Of a DNA stretch of 64,000 nt, positions 35,514-46,149 are shown piece by piece. Position 1 is the stretch's first letter, and each line of letters begins with the position of its first letter. Both the position numbers and the translations under genes were made by a program. Under the pieces are notes generated by a model that had not been told where the DNA came from, made no database searches, and saw nothing but the letters and a program-made list of their open reading frames with translations. The stretch is from Monocercomonoides exilis (Eukaryota; Preaxostyla; Oxymonadida; Polymastigidae), in NCBI GenBank assembly GCA_001643675.2, contig LSRY02000003.1, positions 1,726,001 through 1,790,000 on the forward strand. The letters run 5' to 3'.

Positions 35514-36407
35514 ATGCAAAATCAAAGAGAATCGAGAACATATTTTAAGAAGTTATTTCGAATCTTTTCAACAGAAAAAGAAACAGTAAACTGGCTATTA
35601 GAGAATTAGATACTGGAAAAAAACAAATATTGCTGGAAATGCAAAAGAAATACGAAATTGTATGTTTTTGAAGATAATGCAACAAGATTTGTTTGTAGAC
35701 ACAAACAAATTAACATTAAGACCAACAATCACTTTAGCCAATTCAAAATGAGAATTAGTTGTGTTTGTCTGATGGCATTGTGTTTTTGGACGGGAATGTC
35801 TCAAAAACATTGTTCTTTTATTACTGGAAAATCTCCGATTACAGTTAGCAAAATGTTTGCAAATTTCAGACAGACAATTTCGCTCTACAAAAAGAAACAT
35901 AAGGAAAAAATTGGAGGAGAAAATGTTGAAGTTGAAATTGATGAAGTAGTTTTCCCAAAGAGAAAATACAATAGAGGAAGAGGGAAACGGCAAAATTGGA
36001 TATTGGGTGGAATAGAGAGGCCAAAGAAAAAAGGAGAAAAATCAAAGCTTTTTTTATTGCCAGTCTAAAAAAGAACTCGCGAAATTCTTCATTCATCAAT
36101 CGAGGAGCATGTTTCAAAAAAGACAAAGATATTCACAGATTGTTGGAAGGGTTATAACGGAATCAACGAAAAAGATTATCTTCACGAAACTGTTAACTAC
36201 AGTAAAAGATTTGTTGATCCAATAACTAAAGCTCACACACAACGAATTGAAAGTACGTGGAGCTTGTTAAGAAAATATCTTCCTCCTTATAAAGTCAGAA
36301 AAAAATACTTGGAAGAATATTTGGATTCATTCACATTTCAAAGAAATCCATCCAATTCATTTGTAAAATTTTTAACAATTTTTGCAAATATCAAATTAAA
36401 TAATTAA
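35514..36407 (+). pseudogene. Merlin/IS1595 (ISXO2-like) transposase with two in-frame stops
   Basis: Cuts and pastes the element with a DDE active site. A single frame runs from ATG 35514 to TAA 36405-36407 (297 codons), broken only by TAG 35607 and TAA 36066; there is no frameshift. In order it has a helical N-terminus (LFRIFSTEKETVNWLLEN) and a zinc ribbon (YCWKCK...RFVCRHK). The first Asp is in VEVEIDEVVF, then KRKYNRGRGKRQNWILGGIE, the second Asp in FTDCWKGY, and the acidic residue in AHTQRIESTWSLLRKYL. This is the full family architecture and usual length. Each internal stop is one C-to-T change from a Gln codon and sits where Gln would be acceptable. Confidence 0.8.
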
Positions 36408-37266
36408 ATAAAAAATATGAGATGTTCAATGATTTATTTTTTATTTATTAACAAAAAACATTAAATTAAAAAAGCAAAACAAATAATAACTATATATTCA
36501 TTCTTTGTCTTCTTGTCTTTTTTTCTCTTTTCTCTCTTTTCTCCTTTCTTTACTCACTTCTTTTATCTCGATTATCTCAATTTTCATTTATATTGACAAA
36601 TAATCAATTAAAATGTCATAATTACATTTTAAATCATTTTACACACAAATCTCAGCTTCCCCCAGCTTCGCACTGCTTCCCCCAGCTTTCCCCAGCTTCG
36701 CACTGCTTCCCCCAGCTTTCCCCAGCTTCGCACTGCTTTTCGCTGCTACTTACTGCGCATACGCTTTGCCATTTCAATTTTATGTTATATTGAGAGAAGT
36801 TTAAAGAAACACAAGTTATTATATAAAATATAACGAATATTCAAGATTATTTAATAAAATAAAAGAAAGATTATAATAATAACAACATATCTCATATGAA
36901 TTTGACTATGTTTATTTCCATTTCAATAGCGTTGCTTCAAATTGTTAATTTTGAAGATCACGTCACTGTTTTTGTTAATTAAATAAAATTTAAGAAATCA
37001 CGCAATATTTCATGAAACAGAAACAAAATGTAAAAAGCAAACCGAGGTATTTGAATTAAACTTTTTACTATTTAATGAGAAATGAAAATGAACAAATTAC
37101 ACGATTGATCAACTACCATAATAAAATTTTTCCTTCAAAAAAATATTTTTTATCAAAGTGGAAGATTCGCTATTTGCAACTAATTTTAAAAACAGTAGCA
37201 AAACATAAAGAAATGTTTGGCAAATCCAATTTTTCGAAATTGCATTTTCAGGGAGGTGATATCTCG
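36343..37266. repeat. Right 924-bp inverted-repeat arm
   Basis: Reverse complement of 34543-35466. It includes the genuine 3' end of the transposase gene and the mirrored GC-rich tandem repeat. Confidence 0.9.
36651..36739. repeat. GC-rich 30-bp tandem repeat in right arm
   Basis: Mirror image of 35070-35158 (CCCCAGCTTCGCACTGC core), at the same distance from the centre of the element. Confidence 0.85.
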
Positions 37267-37735
37267 CCGTCAAATCTTTTGCATCTGGATTTTCCATGTG
37301 ACTTTCAACTGTTCTTTTCTTAATCGATGGTAAAATCATTTGGATTACAAAATTTCCAAAACAGGATTTATTGCTCATACTGATGTTTGAATGAAATTCA
37401 TTAGTTGGACATGCCTCTGATGTTGTATGTGAGCAAGTGTCTGAATTGTCAGTGGCTTTCATTAATGTTGTCAGACATGATTCATTGGCATCTTGTCTCT
37501 GATCAAATGAATCAATAAAGTGAGTGAGAAAATAAGAATGAATGACTGGTGAAGACCATTGGTCTTTTTCAGATCGAATTTGAAACGGAATGTTTCTGTA
37601 ATTTTCGCAATCGATATTTGCTTTCTCAAAAATCGAATTAGCAATTAATGTGGGAGAATATTAAGCTCTGTTTGTTAAGAATAATAGCCCTTGAAACACT
37701 CCCATGAAACACTTGAAATTTTTTTCAAAAGATGT
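37267..37735 (-). pseudogene. Ubiquitin-specific protease N-terminal half, decayed and separated by the Merlin insertion
   Basis: Minus reading gives GLLFLTNRA, an in-frame TAA, then YSPTLIANSIFEKANIDCEN. This is reminiscent of the USP Cys box (GLxNLxNTCYxN...LQ) with the catalytic Cys lost. It runs on in the same frame through IPFQIRSEKDQWSSP and CFGNFVIQMILPSI to DAKDLT, directly at the element boundary. The continuing text on the far side (TLSSLLQSFSSII) suggests one gene interrupted at this point. The assignment depends on the His-box half at 33741-34307. Confidence 0.45.
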
Positions 37736-38916
37736 GTTTGATCTTTTCAAAATCCTGCTAAGTCGGGTTCAGCTTCACAATTAGTTGATATTTAGCGATT
37801 ATCAAAATGAGATTGAAAGTCGGATGCTTCATTCAGAAAAATTCTCTGATGCTTTTTTGATGACTCTTCTCCTGTTTGATTGAGTTATTCCTGTCATATA
37901 TCATGCGATGACGAGTAAATCAAATCATCCCAGGCAGTTTCATCCAAATATTGTTCTTCTTCTGAATGCTTTGATGATTTTTGACTGCAAATAATCGAAG
38001 AAGACATTTCCGTTTAATGATTTTATCATCCATGTGTTTGCTTTGTTTCACGCGTCTTCTTCAATTCCTTAAAAATTGAATTGTTTTCTCTTAAAAAAAC
38101 TGCGGAAAAATAATTCAAACCATGCTTGCTCATTGGAAGTGATGGTTTTTGCAGGGGTATTATTTGAGCTTATTTTTTTGAAGAGTCACGTGATTGTGTG
38201 AAAAACCCGCACATTGTTATTCACCCAATCTTCAAATATTTTTTTTCTTCTTTGATAACAATGCATTATTTAAATTTGACACTTATTGAGTAATTATTAG
38301 TGGATAAGGATGAATATTCACAACAATAAAATATTTCTTTGAAGAATGGATAAATCGTTCTCGTTGTTAATATTAATTTTTATTATATTGAATTTACTCT
38401 GTAATTATCTATTTATCAAATTCGAAAAGTTCAGAATCAATCTTGTGATAATTTTTCTATATAACTGAAGATCAGTTTTGAAGACCAGCTAAAAAAATTT
38501 TCAATTTTTTCAATTTGCATTCTTCAAAAGCTTGAAGAACAATAATCAATTACAAAAAAACCATCTATTGAAATTTGAAAAGATTGAAATTCTCTAAACA
38601 CTGACGATAAACAGAGGTATTGCATTGCTTTTTTTGAATGTTTTCACTCCTAATGACGTGATGCTCAAAGAAAAATACAAATGATAACAACTTAGTCTTT
38701 CAAAAAACGGAAACAAGAAGGAAACATGAAAAAATGTTTTTTATCTTTATTTTTTTTAATAAAATAAAACAAATAATTTTAATGTTTAATGAGAAATTAC
38801 AATATTATTATGGAAAACAATCAAAAATGTCTGCAAAAAATTAGGGAATAATACTTTTTATTATTTTACCAGACAAGTTATACTCAATCAAACTCAAATA
38901 CATATTAATGAAAAAG
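37736..38916. other. AT-rich stretch with no supported feature
   Basis: Some minus-strand fragments (for example YLDETAWDDLIYSSS near 37.95 kb) read like protein but are broken by stops. They may extend the decayed USP gene upstream. Nothing else is seen. Confidence 0.25.
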
Positions 38917-39166
38917 CATATGGGTGATTCTTTTAGAAAAGTCGCAACTGTTTAATTTTCAAATATAACAAAATTTTCATATTTTGCTCAAATTTCTGTC
39001 ACCGCTCATGAATCTTCTCATGAATGTTTGAATTATCATAATCCTTAAATTGATTACATATTAGTGAAGTTTGGTTTGTGAAAACAAAATTTTGAGACAA
39101 ATATGAAATATTTGTTTTATTTGAAAATTATACAGTTGAGACTTTTCAAAAATTATTACCCATATG
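38917..39166. mobile_element. Family 1/2 hybrid inverted-repeat element, 250 bp
   Basis: The ends are CATATGGGTGATTCTTTTAG and TTCAAAAATTATTACCCATATG, a near-perfect inverted pair sharing the palindrome CATATG. The interior matches family 2 (28165-28389 and 39161-39402). Confidence 0.7.
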
Positions 39167-39402
39167 TCTAAATTTTTTAGTAAAGTTCCTTATGTTAAAT
39201 ATTCCAAGAAAAAAACTTTTTTTGATTAAATTTCTGTTTCCACTAACGAAACTTCTCCATAATAGTAGTTAAAACTTGATAATGCAATCATAGACATTGC
39301 TGTGAAATTTCGTGTGTGGAAACAGAAATTTGATCGAAACATGAAATTTTTATTTTTTTAAAATCAAACTGAAAGAACTTTTCAAAAAAATTTAGACATA
39401 TG
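39161..39402. mobile_element. Family 2 inverted-repeat element, 242 bp
   Basis: The left end is CATATGTCTAAATTTTTT and the right end AAAAAAATTTAGACATATG, a perfect inverted pair. The left CATATG is shared with the right end of the preceding element, and the right CATATG begins a further family-1 left end (ATATGGGAGATCATTTTTG) whose partner I could not find. Confidence 0.7.
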
Positions 39403-39530
39403 GGAGATCATTTTTGAAATCATAACTATTTTCGGTGTACTGAATATTACTCCGTTCTATGGAATAAACAATAAGTTTTCTGATATAAGACTGAAAACTA
39501 ATAATTATTGTTCCAAAAGTTACTTCAAAA

Positions 39531-40207
39531 ATAATTCTATTTCGAAAAAAAAATATTCAATTTCGTAATTAATATTTCGATTTCGGAAAAAAATAATTCA
39601 AAACGAAAATGAATATTTTTTTGATTTGTGGAATGATAACTTGTGTTTTGAGTTTTTAATTCTCATTATTTTAAAATCTTCAGTTCACTTTGTTTTTCAT
39701 AATTTCAAAAATGATGCATTTTCATTTAAAAAAAAATCATTCATTTTGAATTGATATTTCTTTTATTGAAGTTATTCAAAAAGAAAATGGATTCATTTTT
39801 ATTTTAAAAATTGATGAATTTGATATTTTCACCAAAGAAAAAAATTTTTTTGGATTGGTTAAAAAATTCTTGTTTTTTATTTTTCAATAAACGTGATTGA
39901 ACTTTAAATATTTTTATTTTGTTATTCAATAAAATGAATTTTTTGAAATTTCTATAATTTCAGTGATGATTTTCAAAAATGAAAAAAATTCAAAAAATTG
40001 ATAAGATTCATATTTCTATTTGAAAAAACAGTTATTTGAGTAATAATTTTTGATTGGTTAAAAAACAACTTGAATATTTCAGAAATCCATTCTCTAGATT
40101 AATAAAAATTATTCGGTTTAAAATGAATTCCGAAATTGAAGTATTCATTTTCGAAATCGAAATATAAATTACGAAATTGAATTATTTTTTTTCGAACATG
40201 AATTATT
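39531..40207. mobile_element. Inverted-repeat element, family 3 (about 680 bp)
   Basis: Arms at 39531-39586 and 40152-40207 are reverse complements with about six mismatches (shared cores CAATTTCGTAATT and ATATTTCGATTTCG). No coding capacity is seen between them. Confidence 0.6.
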
Positions 40208-41422
40208 ATTGGTGTAATGCCTGAGAAAAATACTAAAGAAAAAATATTTATGAAATTGCATGATTCCTTTTCAGCGAACATTCTTAACGTTCGAAACGAA
40301 ATTTTCAAATTATAAATTATATTTTGAATCGATACAAATTATTGAGCACATTTGAAATAGTTGCAACAGAATGTGCTTATGCTAAAAGTTCATTAGGTTT
40401 AGAGAATTAGGAAATTCAAGTAATTCATGTCAGATGTATTAAAACAATCAATTTCGAAGTCCAATGAATTTGATATTCCCATAAACAAATGATCACTTAT
40501 TTATTTTATTAAATGCATTCAACACCTTCACGTGCTTGTTTCATTTCACACCATTCAAAATGATCTTTTGGATATTGAAAATAGAAATCAATAAAATTGA
40601 AGACCTGAATCTGAAAGATCACCAGCTGTTGAAAGAAAAAGTTGAAAGTGAAGCTAAGAGAGTTATGCTTGGAAATGTGACAAACCAAAGGATTTGCGAT
40701 ATGAGAGAGGAAGGAGGCATTGTTGAGAACAAAAAGGAAAAGAAGCGATTCTTTGAAACAGGAGTGCTTAATATTCTAATGCTTTGGAAATCAAAAAGAA
40801 GATAAGAAAATGAAAGAGAGTGAGATATCACATCAAGAGTTGATAAAGGCTGGGTGTTCAAAATTTGAGTGAGGGGAGTTTCAATAGAGATAGGAGAATG
40901 TTGATCAGAGAGGTGAATAAAAAGATGGATGCATTTGTGGATTCATCATTCTCAAGGGTTTTCATGGCTATGAAAGTGAAATTTGAAGATGACAAAAATA
41001 TAAATTGTATGGTTAATAACAATTTTCTTTTATTTCGTTATCGCTCTGTTGTTATTTGTTTTCAATCCGTTTGCTTGGTATTTATCCATTTGCTTGTCTT
41101 TTTTGTAGAAAACAAACTCTTTAATAATGATTTTTATATTATTAATAATATTTCTTTTAATGAATTTAATCAGTATTTCCTTTTGAAATAATAATTTTCC
41201 AGTTATTTTTTTTCGATTAACTATTGATTAAGAATTTTTGTACTCAGCTGAAGAAATAATCACTATGAAATTTTTAATTATTTCAATAAGCATGTTCCAT
41301 TATATTTTAGAAGATAATTAAGTTCCTCCGTAGAAGCGAAGTCTGTTTTTTATTTTTACATTATCATCATCATTATCATTTCCTTTTCCTTTAATACTCT
41401 TCTTCAAAACAGTTTAATTATC
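40208..41422. other. AT-rich stretch with weak open frames
   Basis: A plus frame at 40536-40805 (89 codons, with NKIEDLNLKDHQLLKEKVES and NVTNQRICDMREEGGI) looks protein-like and charged. It has no recognised family and may be a gene remnant. The next plus frame (40865-41191) becomes hydrophobic junk. Nothing else is supported. Confidence 0.25.
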
Positions 41423-41754
41423 TTATTCATTTGCTGATTCAAATTTATGAAATGAAAGAAAACCACTATCCTTTGTTAACACAGTTTCATCGATATCCTC
41501 CTCATTTTTCTTTTTCTTTGTCTCTTCAAATTGGATTCTTGATTGATTCATTTGATTTTCTGATAACAATATTGGGATTGAAACCACCGAATCTTTATCA
41601 GCTTTCGAATTTAATTCCTCAGAATAACATTCTGAAGAACCTGAATCGTATTTTTTCATATTTTTTTATACATCAAAATGCTAAGAATCAATATCACTTA
41701 TTGATGCATCAAAAATAACATTGCCTTTCCTTCGTTCCAAAATTAAAAATGGTT

Positions 41755-41786
<32 letters not shown>

Positions 41787-42800
41787 TTTTTTTTTTTTTT
41801 TTCTGTTTCAGGTGCAAATAACTCAGTTTTTGTTGTGTTTTTTCATCATTTTTTCAAGGTTTTTCATATTCTTCACATTTGTTAATCACAAAATATGATG
41901 TGATGCATTTCACTGAGATGCTCCATCTGTTGCTTTGAGCAGTCTTATTCATCGCATGAGGCAATTCTCGGATTGTTTTGTTTTTAACATTGTTAATGGT
42001 TGAAGTAATTATTCCCGCTTCAAATAATCCGTGTTTGATGGTTATTGGTGCTAATTCCATTCGTGTTTATTCGGATATAGACTCAACAAAAAAAAAAAAA
42101 AAATGAATTGGACTTGCATTTTTCTAATAGTTGGTTTGTATTTAATGTGTTTCAATTGTTTTTTCAATGCTGCAATTAGGCCAAAATCCATTGGTTGAAT
42201 GTTTGATTTGATTGAATGCTAAACGATTGCATCAACTTTAGCTGAAGAAAATATATTCAAAAGGAAGATATTATGCCTGGAAGCTTGTCCATCCAATATA
42301 AAAGGAGCAAATGGATAATTTTCTTTATTTTCTTTGCGAACAGTCATATTTCTTTGATCGAAATAAATTTCGCAACAGTTGTTCTTCTTTGTTGGAGCAA
42401 AAAACGATCTTCCAACAACTTTTTTTTATCAGCAATCATCTCCGTCTTTTGACGAACGACTTTTCTGAAATCATCAAAAACATCATGAATAAGGTGAAAT
42501 TCTGCTTTCAAAAATAAAAAAAATGTTTTTTTTATTGTAAATGATGAGGTTTCTTTGCCTTTAATGATTTTTAACGTTGGCTTGTCTTTTGAAGTATTTT
42601 TTTGCTTTATTGCATTGTTGCAATCATTTTCTGAATATTCATTTTTTGCTTTTGTGTTTCTGAATAATACAACAGCTGGCTGATCAGAATAATTATGTAA
42701 TCCATTCGTTTTTGATAAATCCCCAAGAGGATGATCTTCCGTTTTTGAACGATCATCATGCTTTGTTATTATGTCTTTATCCTTATTCGTCACCGCATTC
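41423..42800 (-). pseudogene. pogo/Tigger-like (Tc1-mariner superfamily) transposase, decayed
   Basis: Minus reading around 42.33-42.15 kb gives PFAPFILDGQASRHNIFLL, then an in-frame TAG, then SIKSNIQPMDFGLIAALKK. This is the DG-xSH and QPMDxGxIxxxKK signature of pogo/CENP-B-type DDE domains. Upstream (42793-42344, first codon GTG, not ATG) is a Lys-rich N-terminal part ending FRKVVRQKTEMIADKKKLL. Downstream are ITIKHGLFEAGIITSTI and, at 41659-41423, an acidic tail. Parts lie in different frames with stops TAG and TAA, so it is inactive. Confidence 0.6.
41752..41802. repeat. (TTTC)n microsatellite followed by poly-T
   Basis: About eight TTTC units run into an 18-base T run, within the pogo remnant region. 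Confidence 0.9.
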
Positions 42801-43696
42801 TGAGATTTATTTTCTCAGTTTGTGGTTTGTATTACAAATATTTAATTTGTTTTTTGAATGTGCTTATCTCCTCAATGAATTGAAAACTTTTTGCTTTTCG
42901 AAATGAAAGGTTTTGATGACAGATGATAGTTCAATTTTTATATTTCGAGCTCATGTTTGAGAATAGAAGTTAAAACATAGTTGATCATTATTTCTTTGAA
43001 TATTTTCTCAATCATCAATCCATTTTGCGAAGAATGAAAAATGAATTCATAATCTTTCAACTGTTTTCTTTTTTCATTCTCACATTTAGGTGTAAGTCAA
43101 AGATGCAAAGGAAAGTGCTTTTTATTTGCTGCGACAATAAAAAGCATTGTTATATATCTGAGAATTGTTGATTCAAAGAGAGAAAGATGGGAACAATTGC
43201 GAGAAACTATATAATTTCATTTTTGTTTCTCATTCTATTGGTAACTTGTCTCATCAAGACGCATAATCAAAGACCGATGTTTTTTTTTGTCATCATCAAA
43301 TATCTCAATTTAGATTAAATTGACTGATTATTCTCTTTTATGGAACCTCAGACTCTTGAAACAATTAATCTAACAGGATTAACTGGTTTTAGTTGCTTAT
43401 ATCTTTAAACAAAATATATAATCCGTTTCAAACTTGGTGCTCCAACATAATCTTTTATTTACAAATCTCTTTGCAATCAGATATGAAATGGGACAGAATT
43501 CTTTCATTTTAGAAAAAATCATTGATTTGTTCAGAGCTTTTTCTGATTCAGATAATTGCAATTTTGACGTTCTCCAGCTAAATAAATTAAAGAAATACTC
43601 AAAAGAAGAGAAAAATCTCTGAAAGCTTTGTGTGGAATAAAATTCATAAAGAAAAAAACTTCATCCCAAATGGCCAAAAACAAGAATAAGGAAAAA
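42801..43696. other. AT-rich stretch, nothing recognised
   Basis: No inverted-repeat ends, gene motifs or RNA structures are seen. Short frames are consistent with chance. Confidence 0.3.
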
Positions 43697-43961
43697 ATAT
43701 GGGTGATTATTTTTAAAATCATAACTTTTTTTAATGAAATTATTTTTCTTAAATTTTTTGTCTTTGAGAAGAAATTTTGTATTCAAATTGAAAATTTTAA
43801 CAACTGTTGAATAAACAGATGCTTTTACTCAAATAATGATGAAAATGTCTTTCAAAGAACTATTCCAACTTTTCAATGAACTTTTGTTGAAATTCAAGAG
43901 AAATTTTCGAACAGTAAATTTTTGCCAGAAAATATATGATATCAAAAGAAATCACCCATAT
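43697..43961. mobile_element. Family 1 inverted-repeat element, 265 bp
   Basis: The left end is ATATGGGTGATTATTTTTA followed by AAATCATAACTTTTTTT. The right end is TATGATATCAAAAGAA then ATCACCCATAT. Confidence 0.75.
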
Positions 43962-44269
43962 GTTAAAATAATTTTTTTATAAATTATCAAACCATCATAA
44001 GAATATCTGTATATGTCAGTTGCGTTTGAATATCGTACCAATTAACTATTGTTTCAACCAATTGCAATTCTTCATCTTTTGTCAAAATATGATTTTCCAA
44101 TCTTCTATGTATCTTGTCCTTTGTCTTTCATTTTTTCTGCTTTCAAAGCACTGAAGAGATTATTTCTGAATCCTTTATCGTAATCTTGGTTATTTTTTTT
44201 TCATTTTCATTTTTATTTTTTTTTTAGGTATTTTAATGTACTTTGTTACATAAAAAACTTTCAGATATC

Positions 44270-44532
44270 ATATGGGTGAATATAATTGAAATCATATTTT
44301 TTCATATAAAAATTTCGGTGCAAAAATATTTCTTGAGTATCAATAAAAAAATTGAAAAGTGAAAAAGCTTATTAAATACATTTTAATCTTTGATTCGGAA
44401 AACACATTTGTTTTTAAAAACAATTATCAAGTTTTTTTTATTTTTAAAAAAATTTTTCTTTCAAAAAACAATCAATTATTGAAAAATCAACACCCCGAAA
44501 AAAGATATGATTTCAAAAATAATCACCCATAT
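44270..44532. mobile_element. Family 1 inverted-repeat element, 263 bp
   Basis: The left end is ATATGGGTGAATATAATTG. The right end is GATATGATTTCAAAAATAAT then CACCCATAT. TATC flanks both ends and could be a 4-bp target duplication, but other copies do not show one. The right 180 bp match the element at 27571-28019. Confidence 0.75.
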
Positions 44533-45233
44533 TATCAATTAAATAATTGAAGTTGAACGAATTTCACATTCTTGTTTCAAATTAATGTATGATGAAAAAT
44601 AAATCCCAAAAACTATTTTAAAAAAAATTTTTTAAATCATTTTTCTTTTATTTAATCATTATTTGAATCAAAAAATACAGGTGGCGCAAATCTTTTAAAA
44701 TAATCGGATATATTCACTCACCATTAAATGTCAAATATTAAAATTCAAGAAAATTGACCTCATTTGATCATATATTTCAATAAATCCATAAAATATCTCC
44801 ATTTTGCACCCATTCTTTCAAAAAATTGGATTGTTCATACTGATATGTAAAGTTATTGGGTTTGATTGATCAATAATTAAAAAAAGAATAAATGGAGTTA
44901 TATTTTATTAATTCAAACTTTTAACATATAAGACTTTTAATGATAAAAAATCCATGTTTAAAGATTCATGGTGCTCATGTTCAGTTTCATGAAGCATCAA
45001 TGATGAATTTTTCTTTTCCCTTTAATTTGCAGATTCGTGAACAGGTTTCGTTGAAATCAAAACATAAAGAATTGTGTCAGTTCACGAATGTCAAAAAATG
45101 AACCCATTTTTATCGAGTATTTTGATATTAAAAAGTCAATGAAAAATTAACAATTTTTCAATGAAAATGACAAAAGAAGAATATTTTTTCCCATTTATTT
45201 AACAACTTTTTGAAATGAAATGAGATTATTTCA

Positions 45234-45464
45234 ATATGGGTGATTATTTTTGAAATCGTAACTTTTTTCGGTGTGTGCATAATTATGAAAATTTTTTGAA
45301 TTCGTAAATAAAATTTTTGTTGAAATGATTTTTTCATTCAATTGAATCAAAACGCATTGTTTGATATGAAAGAAACACAGAGATGATTTTTGTTGTGGTA
45401 TTTCTTTTCTGTGTCCATTGACATTTATTCAAAAAAATTTTTTTTCGAAAATAATTACACATAT
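45234..45464. mobile_element. Family 1 inverted-repeat element, 231 bp
   Basis: The left end is ATATGGGTGATTATTTTTG. The right end is TTCGAAAATAATTACACATAT. Its first 186 bp are near-identical to 33174-33359, about 12 kb away in the same orientation, indicating recent spread. Confidence 0.8.
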
Positions 45465-46149
45465 TACAGGAATAAATAAATAAGAAAAAAAAAATAAAAT
45501 AAAATTAAACAAACAAAAAAAACTTTAAATGAAAATATTCCGAATTAATCATTATTAAAGATTTCATATTTTATATATTCTTTTTTTAGTTATTTTCCTG
45601 ATGAAAAAAATATTTGTTTGCAAAATTAAATTTCATATGCATTTTCATAAAACAATTCAGGCACTTTTGATTGTTTTTGTGAGAACAAATATTATCAACA
45701 AAAAATGTTCTTTTTTTTGTAATAAATTAAAGATAACAATAAAATAAGAATTATATCGATGGCACATATTTTCAGATGAATAAAAAAACAAGCTTATTTT
45801 TATATTTGAAAAAGCTCAACAGATCTGAAAGTTATTCAATTGTGTAATGAATAGACTTAAAAATAGCTCGAATGTCTTCAATTTTTCCCAACTTTTCTAT
45901 TTGTATATCATCTTCCATTTCAAAATCAAAACGAAATATTTGCATTTTTCGAAGTTTGAAACTTTGTGTTTCATTTTTTTTTCAATTTTCAGAAAATTGA
46001 ACATTCACCTAATTTTCTTTTTCTTTTCATATTGCTTCTTTTGAATAGTTAGAAAATATTGGAAAAAAATTTAACCTGGTATTTATTTTCGATTGTATTG
46101 CAGTTAAAGAGAGTATTGACTTGGTGGTTTGTTATTTTCTTTTAATTTC

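Larger units (their letters stand above)
34543..37266. mobile_element. Merlin/IS1595-type DNA transposon with 924-bp inverted repeats
   Basis: 2,724 bp: left arm 34543-35466, a unique centre of 876 bp, and right arm 36343-37266. Coordinates of paired features all sum to 71809, so the arms are collinear without indels, and a 66-codon stretch is identical in both. The transposase gene starts in the centre and ends inside the right arm, so the left arm carries a copy of its 3' end. Flanking DNA on both sides reads as one decayed USP gene, indicating insertion. I find no direct target-site duplication at the arm ends (AAAGT on the left, CCGTC on the right). The outer end reads CGAGATATCACCTCCCTG. 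Confidence 0.75.

Noticed and set aside
34543-37266. Inverted repeat as a simple assembly fold-back artefact
   Set aside because: A fold-back would leave little unique centre. Here 876 unique bases hold most of a transposase, and the two flanks differ while reading as one interrupted gene. Long-read confirmation is still needed.
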